Shown here piece by piece: positions 19,383 to 28,941 of a stretch of 64,000 nucleotides of DNA. The position numbers and the translations under genes were made by a program. Origin of the DNA: Methanobacterium spitsbergense (GTDB lineage: Archaea; Methanobacteriota; Methanobacteria; Methanobacteriales; Methanobacteriaceae). A model generated the notes under the pieces. The model saw only the letters and a list, made by a program, of their open reading frames with translations. It had not been told where the DNA came from and did not search any database. Each line of letters begins with the position of its first letter. The stretch's first letter is position 1. The stretch lies in contig NZ_JAIOUQ010000017.1 of NCBI RefSeq assembly GCF_019931065.1, forward strand, positions 62,001-126,000, read 5' to 3'.

Positions 19383-21146
19383 ATGCACTTCATTTTAATT
19401 TCTAAAAAGAAAGGGTTTAATAATGGACAAATAAATGAAAAATTATTGAAATCATCACAAGCTCCTTCTTTAATATCAAGAGAAGTAATTAAATACGAAA
19501 ATTCTAAATTCCTAATCTACTTGTATCCATATGATCATATTGATCATGAAATTTACGGCTATTCGTATAGTCTAGATAAAAATGAAATAGTTTTAATAAA
19601 TGGTGTAGTGAACGTAAATAACAATCTTAGAAATCCTGATATTAAAGAATTTTTCAAATTTTTAAAAGATACTGATGAGCTATCGGGTGATTATCAACTT
19701 ATTTCCATAGATAAAAATGGCAATGGATCTATTATAACACCTGCTTTAAGCATAAGACAACTCTTTAGTTATGAAGATGAAAACTGTTCTGTAATTTCTT
19801 CAGAAATTAAATTAATTGTGGATGGTATACAAAAATTCAGGAAAAAGAGCTTTATTAATCATTTTGATCCTGATTTCATAGAAGATGCTATCTTCAATGA
19901 ATGGACACCAAGAAATTCACCAGATAAAACAATATTCAAAGAAATAAAAAGAATATTACCTTATGATATTAAATATTTTAATGAAGGTAAACTAGTAATC
20001 GAACAAAAACATACAATTCCAATACCTGATTGGTTTAGGGATAAATTCGAAAATGATAGAAACAAATTATTTGATGAATATTATCAATTTTTATTGGATT
20101 TTACTGAAACAAATCTTATACATCTTAAACCTAACATCGACAAAATATCTTTAGGATTGACAGGAGGGTTTGATTCCAGAATAACTGCATCGATCCTTTC
20201 TAAAATTTCAAAAAAACACCAAATACCCTTTGAATGTCGTACTTCTGGCCAAATAAGTCATCCTGATATTGTAATTGCAGAAAAGGTAGCAGAAATTCTT
20301 AAGGTTAAACATATTATTGAATCCGAAGTAATTCGACCTAATACAAAGAGGTATAATGATTATCTTTCAACATTCTACATGTCTCAAGGTGATTTTAATT
20401 CAAAAGATTTTATCCCAATTTATAAAAGAAAAGTTTTACAGTTGAATGTGTTAGAACAGTTAGGAATGAGCGGTCATAAAAAAGATGAATTACATAAAAT
20501 TTATACTGCTAATAGATGGATTGGAAGGAGAATACTCTTTCAAAAGAATTTTTTCTTCCCTTTATTCTTTACATGTTACGAAATATGGTTTGCCCTTATG
20601 TATGCTGAAAAGGGAGAAACCGGTGCTGATGAAATGGTATATGAAATATTAAAACGTTCCAATCCAGATTTATTGGAAATTCCATTTGTAGGAAAATCAT
20701 TACCACAAACAAATGTAAAACCATATTTAACGGTTTTTGACTCTAAACATCATGAAAAAGAGCCATTTTTATGGGATTATGATTACGTTAGAAAAAATTT
20801 GAAACCAGTTTTAATCAAAAAATTCAATAATTCTCTCGGTATAAAAAGTAAAATAATCTTTTTATTAGCCGGAGTAAACGAATTAGATTACTTCCTCAAT
20901 CCCAAATTTGAACGTTACATTACTTCTTACAGGAAAAATAGAATTAATCTAAAATATTGCATTAATCTGATAATAAAGGAAGGAAAATCTAATGCATATC
21001 CAAAAACTAAAACCACTATAAAAATGACCAAAGAATCTCTTAAAGATCCTTTTATACCTAAGATGCAGATATTGATGGATATTGCAACATCTGCCAATAA
21101 ATATTCATTCAATGAAATGGAAAGAAATCTGACATTTCATGTTTGA
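19383..21146 (+). CDS. Asparagine-synthetase-like amidotransferase without the glutaminase cysteine
   Basis: 587 residues. The C-terminal part is an AsnB-type ATP pyrophosphatase domain with the PP-loop SLGLTGGFDSRITAS at about residue 257. The N-terminal domain looks like the Ntn glutaminase domain, but it begins Met-His-Phe rather than Met-Cys, so the catalytic Cys2 is missing and glutamine hydrolysis is not expected. Possible roles are amide or ester bond formation by adenylation of a carboxylate, for example on a uronic-acid residue of the surface glycan (ugd is nearby), or use of free ammonia. TTGGAGA Shine-Dalgarno. It converges with the large glycosyltransferase gene 16 bases away. Confidence 0.75.
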   Translation: MHFILISKKKGFNNGQINEKLLKSSQAPSLISREVIKYENSKFLIYLYPYDHIDHEIYGYSYSLDKNEIVLINGVVNVNNNLRNPDIKEFFKFLKDTDELSGDYQLISIDKNGNGSIITPALSIRQLFSYEDENCSVISSEIKLIVDGIQKFRKKSFINHFDPDFIEDAIFNEWTPRNSPDKTIFKEIKRILPYDIKYFNEGKLVIEQKHTIPIPDWFRDKFENDRNKLFDEYYQFLLDFTETNLIHLKPNIDKISLGLTGGFDSRITASILSKISKKHQIPFECRTSGQISHPDIVIAEKVAEILKVKHIIESEVIRPNTKRYNDYLSTFYMSQGDFNSKDFIPIYKRKVLQLNVLEQLGMSGHKKDELHKIYTANRWIGRRILFQKNFFFPLFFTCYEIWFALMYAEKGETGADEMVYEILKRSNPDLLEIPFVGKSLPQTNVKPYLTVFDSKHHEKEPFLWDYDYVRKNLKPVLIKKFNNSLGIKSKIIFLLAGVNELDYFLNPKFERYITSYRKNRINLKYCINLIIKEGKSNAYPKTKTTIKMTKESLKDPFIPKMQILMDIATSANKYSFNEMERNLTFHV

Positions 21147-21162
21147 AGGATAAAAAATTTTT

Positions 21163-24100
21163 TTAAAAGTCCCATAATGGTTTTTTATAGCCGAACTCTT
21201 CTGCTAATTCATCATGCCACTGGTTCTTCTGGAACATGATTTCAAAGTCATCCTTTGACCTTTCACGCAGTTCATCAGTCGATTTCTGTACTTTATGATA
21301 CACTACAGCATCAGTGACATGATATATTTTAAGTTTCATTACATGGCGTATATAATTGCAGAATATACGATCGGAACGATAGTGACGTCCAAATTCTGCA
21401 TCTAATCCTACAGAATTGTCAAGCACATCTCTTTTAATGAATACACAGAAAAAAGGTGCAAAATTAAGTTCAACAAACTTGCCTGAATAAGAGATTGGTA
21501 TGTTTATCATGTTGTCAAATAACCATGAAAGATTGACATCACATTCATATTGAGGATTTGCAAATGGAACATGTTCTGTGAGTGTTTTACTACCCTTTGG
21601 CAGAACCTGCTGTGGTACAATAATGCCACAATCTGGCAATTTGTATGCTGCATTTTGCATGATCTCAATTGCACCAGGTGTTAGCATTGCATCATTATTC
21701 ATTAATAGTATATCATTTCCGGGTTCTGAACTCGCTATACCCTGATTCACTGCAAAGGTAAAGCCATAATTGGTATCATTTTCTATTAGTTTAATTTTAC
21801 CCTCCAATGCAAGTCCTGACAGATAATCCAAAACCGGTCTGCTCGATGCATTATCAACCACTATTATCTCAATCCATTCACTTGCATTCAATTCAAGAAT
21901 TGATTCAATACATTCCGATATGTCCTCTAAAGATTCATAACTGGGTATTATAATGCTTAAATTGTTTTCAACTGGTAATGGTGAGTTAATTCTATCCAAT
22001 CTTGCCTGTTCTTTGCGTTTCGCCTGTTTTTCCCGGAACATTTTTAGATACTTTCCATCTTTATCGGTTTTATCATCTGTAATACCTTTACAATAGTACT
22101 GTGAAAGTATAACTGGAACAGAATACATCTGAGCATTATTAGATATCTGTAATATCCAATCCCAATCCGTATAATGACCCAAACTTTCATCAAACCCTCC
22201 TATGGACTTGTAAAGATCAGATGTATGACAAAGAGCATTTATATCCATATAATTCCTGTTTTCCAGTAATGATCTGTTTAAACTTCCAAAACGAACAGCA
22301 AATGGATTTTTTCCATTTTCCTTAAATAAAAGTTGTCCACTGTAGATTGCATCTGCATCCGGATGTTCTTTGAAGGCTCCCATCATGGCAGCCACATATC
22401 TGTTATCCCATATGTTGTTAGGATCTAGATATGCTATGTATTTCCCATGTACTGCTGTTAGTCCCAGATTCCTTGCTTGGGAGGGTTCCTTAAATTCTGG
22501 ATTTCTTATTAAGATAACATTTTCATCTTGGAATTTTTCTGTAAGTTCATAAGAACCATCATCACTTCCACAATCTATAATAATTAATTCTATGTTCTTG
22601 TAAGTCTGGTTTAAAATAGAATTAACAGCTGCCTGCAGAGTTTCAATTGAATTGTAAACCGGCATTATAACTGAAACCAGTGGTAAATCCCCATAACTTT
22701 CAGATAGGTTTGTTAGATATCTTGTGATATTTTCCATACTTGCAAAAACTCTTTTATCCTGTTCAAGGAACGGAACGTATACAATTGGAGATACCAGTGA
22801 ATTTCCAAGGTATCCTGATAGATCCCTGTAACGTCGAGGTTGTGAGAATGTCCTTTTTTCACTGGCAATTAATTTTCCTGTTGCCTTATCAAAAAGTCTA
22901 AGTGTATGTTTTTCACCATCTAACAATTGTGGTGGTACATTTAATGTATAAGAGTGGTATCCATTGTTAACACCATTTTTTTCAAGGTCTGCACGATATT
23001 CATCGCACATAACACTGAATTTTTTGTTATCTATTTCTATAAGAGCTTCCCGTGGAGAATATTCTCCAATTACTGCAAGGAATCCAATGATTAAAACATT
23101 TCTAGTGAAATGTATTTCTCCCTTTATTTCTGTGGTTTTTTTCTTTACTAATCCCATTTTTTCTTGATTTTTTCTTTTTTCTTTAATTCCATAGAGTGCA
23201 TAATGTACAAGTGGGTTTAAATTGGAATTTTTAACATCTTTATGTTTATTGAGGTATTCTTCACCTTCAAATGTGGGATTAGGTTTTCTTCCTTCCCTGA
23301 ATCCATTGTATATGTAATGGATTATTGGGTCTTTGCCTGTTAATTTTACGTCTTGATTATTTTTGAGGTAATAACCCGTGTCAACCAGGCATTTATTTTT
23401 AATTGCATGGTATCCTTTTCTGTTTATCAAGGTGTTTCTGAATCCTGTTTTCGGCAGGTACATTAGCATGTAAAGAAAAGGGAATTTTGAAACCATTCTC
23501 TGCCTGAATGATCTATACTTATTACTTCTGTATTCAAGTTCATTTTCATGTTCAGATAGAGTATCCTCTAATAAACCCACTTTTTTAATATATTTCCTAC
23601 GTTCTTCACTAGCTTCTTCCTTAGCTTCTTCCAGCTGTTTTTCAAGCAATTTGTTTTGTGATTCAGATTCTATAAGATCTTTGTTTAACCTGTCAATTTC
23701 AATTTCCAGCTGATTCAAGCGTTTTGATAGTTGAGTTCTATCTTTACTAATCTTTTCTACTTTTTTACTAAACTTGTCTACTTTGCTAAATAGTTTAGAT
23801 TTTTCATCATTTAGATGCTGTATTTGTGTTCTTTGATCCGAACGTTTGATCACCATTTTGACCCTTTCTTTTTCAAGGAAATCCACCAGATCAACACTTT
23901 GAATGGTATTCTTAACAATTTTATCAATTATTTTATCCTTGGGATATAGAATTCCCAGTCCAAAAAGGGCTTTTATATTCACAAAAGAATAATTAAGATC
24001 TGATTCTTCTATAAAATCTTCAATAGCAGTTAAAACTCCATTTTTCGGAGTGTTTTCGGAAACAGCATTATTGAGGTCCGAATTTAAACCTCCTTCTTCT

Positions 24101-24579
24101 TGAAGGTCCGGTTTTCCCTGAAGAATACCCAACTTCTTGTAGGGCTGTCTGTAAGTTTCAGGTATATTCTCAGAATTGTAATAAAGGTCTCTTCTAGCGT
24201 AAGGCCATCCAATATCATGCAAAAATACTATTGGAAACTTTTTATTAAAAAAATTCCTTTCTATTGTCTTTAATTCGTTGTAGACTGTGTACCAGTTATG
24301 ATCACCATCAACTAAAATGACATCATAGTCCTTAAGTTGTGATAATTTGTTTAAACTCAAATCCTTGAAAATTTCAAATTTTTCACCATATTCTGCTTTA
24401 TATCCATTGACATCAAAACGGGGGGACGGATCTACAGCAGTCATGTGGGCATCGTGGTCTTTACAATATTCCAGGATGTTTTTCGTGTTAATACCCGTAT
24501 CAGAACCTATTTCAACGATATATTTGGCATCTACCTTTTCGATAATTGGATGCATTATAATATCCCAAAAACGATTCAT
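21163..24579 (-). CDS. Methyltransferase / coiled-coil / double GT2 fusion protein
   Basis: About 1138 residues. Order: a class I SAM-dependent methyltransferase-like domain (residues ~1-220; VEIGSDTGINTKNIL, VILVDGDHNWYT), a coiled coil (~245-355), two copies of a repeat with HYIYNGFREGRKPNP and HYALYGIKEKRK (~400-470) known from large glycosyltransferases, a beta-rich segment (~490-600), then GT2 domain one (VSVIMPVYNSIETLQ, IIDCGSDDGS) and GT2 domain two (LSIIIPSYESLEDISE, LLMNNDA). The double GT2 is paralogous to 15107-16930. Start: ATG 24579 has GAGGGTGA upstream; ATG 24594 overlaps that site. It probably builds and caps or methylates a glycan at the membrane, like methyl-capping enzymes of ABC-exported O-antigens. 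Confidence 0.8.
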   Translation of the reverse strand: MNRFWDIIMHPIIEKVDAKYIVEIGSDTGINTKNILEYCKDHDAHMTAVDPSPRFDVNGYKAEYGEKFEIFKDLSLNKLSQLKDYDVILVDGDHNWYTVYNELKTIERNFFNKKFPIVFLHDIGWPYARRDLYYNSENIPETYRQPYKKLGILQGKPDLQEEGGLNSDLNNAVSENTPKNGVLTAIEDFIEESDLNYSFVNIKALFGLGILYPKDKIIDKIVKNTIQSVDLVDFLEKERVKMVIKRSDQRTQIQHLNDEKSKLFSKVDKFSKKVEKISKDRTQLSKRLNQLEIEIDRLNKDLIESESQNKLLEKQLEEAKEEASEERRKYIKKVGLLEDTLSEHENELEYRSNKYRSFRQRMVSKFPFLYMLMYLPKTGFRNTLINRKGYHAIKNKCLVDTGYYLKNNQDVKLTGKDPIIHYIYNGFREGRKPNPTFEGEEYLNKHKDVKNSNLNPLVHYALYGIKEKRKNQEKMGLVKKKTTEIKGEIHFTRNVLIIGFLAVIGEYSPREALIEIDNKKFSVMCDEYRADLEKNGVNNGYHSYTLNVPPQLLDGEKHTLRLFDKATGKLIASEKRTFSQPRRYRDLSGYLGNSLVSPIVYVPFLEQDKRVFASMENITRYLTNLSESYGDLPLVSVIMPVYNSIETLQAAVNSILNQTYKNIELIIIDCGSDDGSYELTEKFQDENVILIRNPEFKEPSQARNLGLTAVHGKYIAYLDPNNIWDNRYVAAMMGAFKEHPDADAIYSGQLLFKENGKNPFAVRFGSLNRSLLENRNYMDINALCHTSDLYKSIGGFDESLGHYTDWDWILQISNNAQMYSVPVILSQYYCKGITDDKTDKDGKYLKMFREKQAKRKEQARLDRINSPLPVENNLSIIIPSYESLEDISECIESILELNASEWIEIIVVDNASSRPVLDYLSGLALEGKIKLIENDTNYGFTFAVNQGIASSEPGNDILLMNNDAMLTPGAIEIMQNAAYKLPDCGIIVPQQVLPKGSKTLTEHVPFANPQYECDVNLSWLFDNMINIPISYSGKFVELNFAPFFCVFIKRDVLDNSVGLDAEFGRHYRSDRIFCNYIRHVMKLKIYHVTDAVVYHKVQKSTDELRERSKDDFEIMFQKNQWHDELAEEFGYKKPLWDF

Positions 24580-24797
24580 ATTAGTCACCCTCATTGAACA
24601 TTTCTTTTCATTTATTTTGCACCTTATGTGATATATATTTTGACGATTAATAGGCCTTTTTACGTTATAAAATTTGATTAAATCAAAAACTAATACTAGA
24701 TATGAATTTATTAAATATAATACTTTTTTTAATAAATCATTTAATTATTTAAACTAACAAATATAATAAAACCCTTTTTAACCATCTTAAAACTGAT

Positions 24798-25352
24798 TTA
24801 ATAGTTGGTCGGTGTTTCTTTTAAGGTTTTCCAATTTTCATCCTTTTCTGACAGGACTATCTCTTCTGAACCTATCGGCCATACAATACCTATATCCGGG
24901 TCATTCCAGAGTATTCCTCCTTCATCTTCTGGGTCGTAAAAATCTGTACATTTGTAGGTAAATTCTGCTTCATCTGATAGTACCACAAATCCGTGTGCAA
25001 ATCCTTCGGGTACATAGAACTGTAATTTATTGGATTCTGAAAGTCTAACCCCAACATATTTTCCATATGTGGTAGAGTTCTTTCTAAGATCGACAGCAAC
25101 ATCGTATACCTCTCCTTTGATAACCCTTACAAGTTTGCCCTGTGGTTTGGTGTGCTGGAAATGAAGTCCCCTTAAAACACCCTTAACTGATCTTGACTGG
25201 TTATCCTGAACAAATTCCATATCAAGGCCTGCTTCTTTAAATTCGTCCTTATGATAGGTTTCCATGAAATAACCACGTTCATCTCCAAAGACTGTTGGTT
25301 CAATGACATAAACATCTGCTATGGATGTTTCCCTAAATTTAAATTTTCCCAT
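24798..25352 (-). CDS. rfbC: dTDP-4-dehydrorhamnose 3,5-epimerase
   Basis: 184 residues of the cupin-fold RfbC family: DVYVIEPTVFGDERGYFMET, QDNQSRSVKGVLRGLHFQ (catalytic His in GLHFQ), VRVIKGEVYDVAVDLR, and FYVPEGFAHGFVVLSD. Full length for the family. It makes the 3,5-epimer in dTDP-L-rhamnose synthesis, between RfbB and RfbD. AGAGGTGAG lies just ahead of ATG 25352; the upstream ATG at 25367 overlaps this Shine-Dalgarno. It is on the opposite strand from rfbDA and 11 kb away. Confidence 0.94.
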   Translation of the reverse strand: MGKFKFRETSIADVYVIEPTVFGDERGYFMETYHKDEFKEAGLDMEFVQDNQSRSVKGVLRGLHFQHTKPQGKLVRVIKGEVYDVAVDLRKNSTTYGKYVGVRLSESNKLQFYVPEGFAHGFVVLSDEAEFTYKCTDFYDPEDEGGILWNDPDIGIVWPIGSEEIVLSEKDENWKTLKETPTNY

Positions 25353-25566
25353 GCTCACCTCTCTCATTAATACTAAACATTATTTTATAGTATCATCAAT
25401 TTTGATATGTGTTATAGTTCTATTATTTAAATTCCATTAAAATTCATATAGTGACTAAATTAATTTAATTATAAACATAGTACAATAAATGAAGAAACTT
25501 ATATATACATTTTAGTTTAATTATAGCTTATCAAATTTTAGTATTTAAGAATTTTATGTGATAATT

Positions 25567-26895
25567 ATGAAAATTACAATTGTTGGAACAGGTTACGTTG
25601 GATTGGTGACTGGTGCATGTTTTTCTGAGATGGGAAATACTGTTTACTGTATTGATATTGATGATGGTAAGGTTGAGGATCTGAAAAATGGTAAGATCCC
25701 AATTTTTGAACCTGGTTTGGAAGAGCTTGTATCAAAAAATATTGAATCTGGTAACCTTTTCTTTTCAACTGAACTAAGCATAGGACTTAACAATTCCAAT
25801 ATCTGTTTTATTGCTGTTGGAACTCCAATGGGTGAAGATGGAAGTGCAGATATGCAGTATGTGCTGGAAGCCGCCAGGGAAATTGGACAATTAATTTCAC
25901 ACGACCTCATAGTTGTTAATAAATCAACAGTACCTGTTGGAACTGCGGATATGGTTAAAGAGGTGATTAAAAGTGAAATGGCTGTTAGGAGTGTTGAATT
26001 TAAAGTTGAAGTGGTTTCAAATCCTGAATTTTTAAAGGAAGGAGCAGCTGTTTCTGACTTTATGAGGCCTGACAGGGTTGTTATTGGTTCAGATGATGAG
26101 GATGTTATTGAAACCATGAAGGAGCTTTACAGTCCATTCACCATCAATCATGAAAGATTTATTACCATGGACGTTAGAAGTGCTGAAATGACCAAGTACG
26201 CATCCAATGCCATGCTTGCAACCCGTATCTCATTCATGAATGAGATGGCCAATATTTGTGAGAGAGTTGGTGCTGATGTTAACTTTGTCAGGGAAGGTAT
26301 TGGAAGCGACAGAAGAATAGGTTACAGTTTTTTATATCCAGGATGTGGATATGGTGGCAGCTGTTTTCCAAAGGATGTTAAAGCCCTGATTAAAACAGCC
26401 CAGGATAATGGTTATGAATCCACAATTTTAAAGGGGGTTGAATCTGTTAATGAAAAGCAAAAATTTTCCATTGTAACCAAAATAATCAAAAGGTTTGGTG
26501 AGGATCTCCAAGGAAAAACCTTTGCTCTATGGGGCCTGGCATTTAAACCAGAAACAGATGATATGAGAGAAGCTGCATCTGTTGTTATAATAAAAAGTTT
26601 AATTGAACTAGGTGCTAAAATCAAATCCTACGATCCCAAGGCCATGGATGCAGCCAAGGAATATTACTTCGCAGATAACCCCAATATCAGCTTTTATAAT
26701 AACAAGTACGATGTTGTGGAGGATGTTGATGCCCTAATTCTTGTGACTGAATGGAAGGAATTCAGAAGTCCTGATTTTGATAAGATAAAGGAAATGATTG
26801 GGAAAAGAATAATTTTTGATGGAAGAAATCAGTACAACAAGAACATCCTGGAAAAAATGGGCTTTGAATATTATCAGATAGGTAACTATGGATAA
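25567..26895 (+). CDS. ugd: UDP-glucose 6-dehydrogenase
   Basis: 442 residues. N-terminal NAD motif GTGYVGLVTGACFSEMG, then the UGDH signature NPEFLKEGAAVSDFMRPDR and the catalytic Cys in GCGYGGSCFPKDV; the C-terminal UDP-binding domain ends FDGRNQYNKNILEKMGF. It oxidises UDP-glucose to UDP-glucuronate. The FLKEGAA motif separates it from UDP-ManNAc dehydrogenases. A decayed copy of its last ~25 codons lies at 36172-36246. ATG 25567 is chosen over an upstream in-frame GTG because it begins the Rossmann strand directly. The ABC exporter genes follow. Confidence 0.93.
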   Translation: MKITIVGTGYVGLVTGACFSEMGNTVYCIDIDDGKVEDLKNGKIPIFEPGLEELVSKNIESGNLFFSTELSIGLNNSNICFIAVGTPMGEDGSADMQYVLEAAREIGQLISHDLIVVNKSTVPVGTADMVKEVIKSEMAVRSVEFKVEVVSNPEFLKEGAAVSDFMRPDRVVIGSDDEDVIETMKELYSPFTINHERFITMDVRSAEMTKYASNAMLATRISFMNEMANICERVGADVNFVREGIGSDRRIGYSFLYPGCGYGGSCFPKDVKALIKTAQDNGYESTILKGVESVNEKQKFSIVTKIIKRFGEDLQGKTFALWGLAFKPETDDMREAASVVIIKSLIELGAKIKSYDPKAMDAAKEYYFADNPNISFYNNKYDVVEDVDALILVTEWKEFRSPDFDKIKEMIGKRIIFDGRNQYNKNILEKMGFEYYQIGNYG

Positions 26896-26982
26896 AAAAT
26901 TTATTATTCAAATGATTTATACAATGGGATCAAAGATTTTATTTATTTGTAATTTAGATTTAATCATGAAATGGAGATTATA

Positions 26983-27768
26983 ATGATAAATGAACATAGA
27001 TTTTTCGCTAATTTTGGAAAGTACAGATATTTACTTATCCAGCTTGTAAAAAAAGATATCCAGGTAAGATATAGAAATTCTATGTTAGGAATTTTCTGGA
27101 GTTTTTTAGAGCCATTACTAACCATGATTATAATGACAATTATATTTGCGTTCATTTTTAAACGTTCCATACCCAACTTTCCAGTTTATTATTTGATAGG
27201 AAGGGTTACATTTGGGTTATTCCAGATGGGAACCATGGGATCAATGACGTCAATAATAAGTAACGTACACATATTAAAATCAGTTTATGTTCCTAAATAT
27301 CTGTATTCATTGGCAGCAGTGTTGTCCAATTTTTTTACCTTCCTCCTGTCTTTGATCATTCTCTTCGCTGTTATGATAGCAACCAATGTACAGTTCACAA
27401 TTTATATAATATTCGCAAGCCTTCCAGTTATAGTTCTTTTGATAATGACATTAGGCGTTGGACTTATACTTGCAACTGTAACAGTATTTTTCAGAGATAT
27501 AGAACATTTATATGGAGTTTTTGTTATGTTATTGATGTATGCATCTGCAGTCTTTTACCCTGCAAACATTATACCTCCACAATATCAGATAATCTTGACA
27601 CTAAACCCTGTATATGCAATAATAGATTGTCTTAGAACTGTTTTATTGAATGGTACATTGTACAACCCTCTGACATTGTTATATGCCACTGTATTTGCAC
27701 TTGTTTCACTTGTGGTTGGAATGGCTTTATTTTATAAGTATCAGAATAAATTTTTACTACATCTCTAA
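26983..27768 (+). CDS. ABC-2 polysaccharide exporter, membrane subunit (Wzm-like)
   Basis: 261 residues with about six membrane segments. It begins NEHRFFANFGKYRYLLIQLVKKDIQVRYRNS, the usual cytoplasmic start of Wzm/RfbA-type ABC-2 permeases (DIxVRYRxSxLGxxWxxLxP), followed by MLGIFWSFLEPLLTMII. NPVYAIIDCLRTVLLNG near the C-terminus is also typical. It exports lipid-linked polysaccharide across the membrane together with the next gene. GGAG lies six bases before ATG 26983, deciding against ATG 26971. Confidence 0.9.
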   Translation: MINEHRFFANFGKYRYLLIQLVKKDIQVRYRNSMLGIFWSFLEPLLTMIIMTIIFAFIFKRSIPNFPVYYLIGRVTFGLFQMGTMGSMTSIISNVHILKSVYVPKYLYSLAAVLSNFFTFLLSLIILFAVMIATNVQFTIYIIFASLPVIVLLIMTLGVGLILATVTVFFRDIEHLYGVFVMLLMYASAVFYPANIIPPQYQIILTLNPVYAIIDCLRTVLLNGTLYNPLTLLYATVFALVSLVVGMALFYKYQNKFLLHL

Positions 27769-27795
27769 AATTAAATTATTATAAAGGTGAAAATA

Positions 27796-28845
27796 TTGGG
27801 AGAAATAGCAATTAAGGTCGAAGATGTTGGAATGGAATTCACTCTTAACAAAGAAAAGGTAGACAACCTTAAAGAGTATGTTATTAAATTTTTAAAAAGG
27901 GATCTCAAATACACAAAATTTTGGGCGGTTAGACATATTTCATTTGAAGTTGAAAAGGGAGATAAATTAGGTATAATAGGGTTGAATGGAGCTGGAAAAA
28001 GTACATTACTAAAAATAATATCTGGAGTTATTAAACCTACTGAAGGCAGTATAAAAATGAAAGGAAACATTGTACCTTTATTAGAACTTGGATCAGGATT
28101 TGATCAGGAATATACTGGCCGTGAAAATATCTTTCTCAAAGGTGCATTGTTAGGATATTCAAAGAAATATTTAGAGGAAAGAATAGATGAAATAATAGAC
28201 TTTTCTGAACTGGGTGACTTCATAGATGTACCCTTAAAAAATTATTCAACTGGAATGAGTGCCAGATTGGCATTTTCAATTGCTACTGTTGTTGAACCAC
28301 AGATTATGATACTTGATGAAGTATTAGCAGTTGGTGATGCAAAATTCAGAGAAAAAAGCCAGGAAAGGATGAAAAATCTATTGAATGAAGATGTATCAGT
28401 ATTGTTTGTTTCCCATACATTAGCCCAAGTTAGAGAATTATGTAATAAAGCAATATGGCTTGAAAATGGGGAAATGGTTATGCAAGGTTCTGTTGATGAG
28501 GTTTGTGACAGTTATGAACGCTTTACACTTTCGGATGAAGATATTATAGTTACCAGAACTGAGCCAGGAAATAATGAAGTCAATGTACCAGTTGACAATA
28601 CCATCAAACTGACTTTCAGCGAAACCATTAAACAGGGCAGCAACTGGATAGAACTTTTAAGCAGTAATGGAGAACAGGTTCCCATTACGAAAACTATTGA
28701 CGGTAACACCCTCCTAATAAAACCTCATATACAGTTAACCAGAGGAACTTTATATTCATTATATTTGCACACAGGCTGTGTAACAGATATGGAAGATCAT
28801 AAAATAAGTACATTTTCTACAAGCTTTACAACAACAACAGGATAA
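27796..28845 (+). CDS. ABC exporter ATPase (Wzt-like) with C-terminal Ig-like domain
   Basis: About 349 residues. The ATPase (to about residue 235) has Walker A GLNGAGKSTLLK, signature YSTGMSARLAFS, Walker B IMILDEVLAVGD and the switch His in LFVSHTL, plus the N-terminal extension of teichoic-acid/O-antigen exporters. The last ~105 residues form an SbsA-type Ig-like domain (TEPGNNEVNVPVDNTIKLTF ... GTLYSLYLHTGCVTDM), the same family as in the secreted PMBR proteins of this window. Bacterial Wzt proteins have a different C-terminal glycan-binding beta sandwich that recognises the finished chain end, so this may be a functional equivalent. Start TTG 27796 has AGGTGA five bases upstream; an in-frame GTG at 27787 overlaps it. 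Confidence 0.88.
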   Translation: MGEIAIKVEDVGMEFTLNKEKVDNLKEYVIKFLKRDLKYTKFWAVRHISFEVEKGDKLGIIGLNGAGKSTLLKIISGVIKPTEGSIKMKGNIVPLLELGSGFDQEYTGRENIFLKGALLGYSKKYLEERIDEIIDFSELGDFIDVPLKNYSTGMSARLAFSIATVVEPQIMILDEVLAVGDAKFREKSQERMKNLLNEDVSVLFVSHTLAQVRELCNKAIWLENGEMVMQGSVDEVCDSYERFTLSDEDIIVTRTEPGNNEVNVPVDNTIKLTFSETIKQGSNWIELLSSNGEQVPITKTIDGNTLLIKPHIQLTRGTLYSLYLHTGCVTDMEDHKISTFSTSFTTTTG

Positions 28846-28900
28846 TTCCTTAAATTTGTATAACTTTTAATATTATATTTTGATTCATTAAAAAAAATTT

Positions 28901-28930
28901 AATATTTGGAAAATTTAAGTTTCCAATATT
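28901..28930. terminator. Hairpin between convergent genes
   Basis: AATATT-T-GGAAA (28901-28912) pairs with TTTCC-AATATT (28920-28930) with one bulged T. It lies between the Wzt-like gene and the convergent glycosyltransferase and may end both transcripts. Confidence 0.4.
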
Positions 28931-28941
28931 TTATTTAATAA

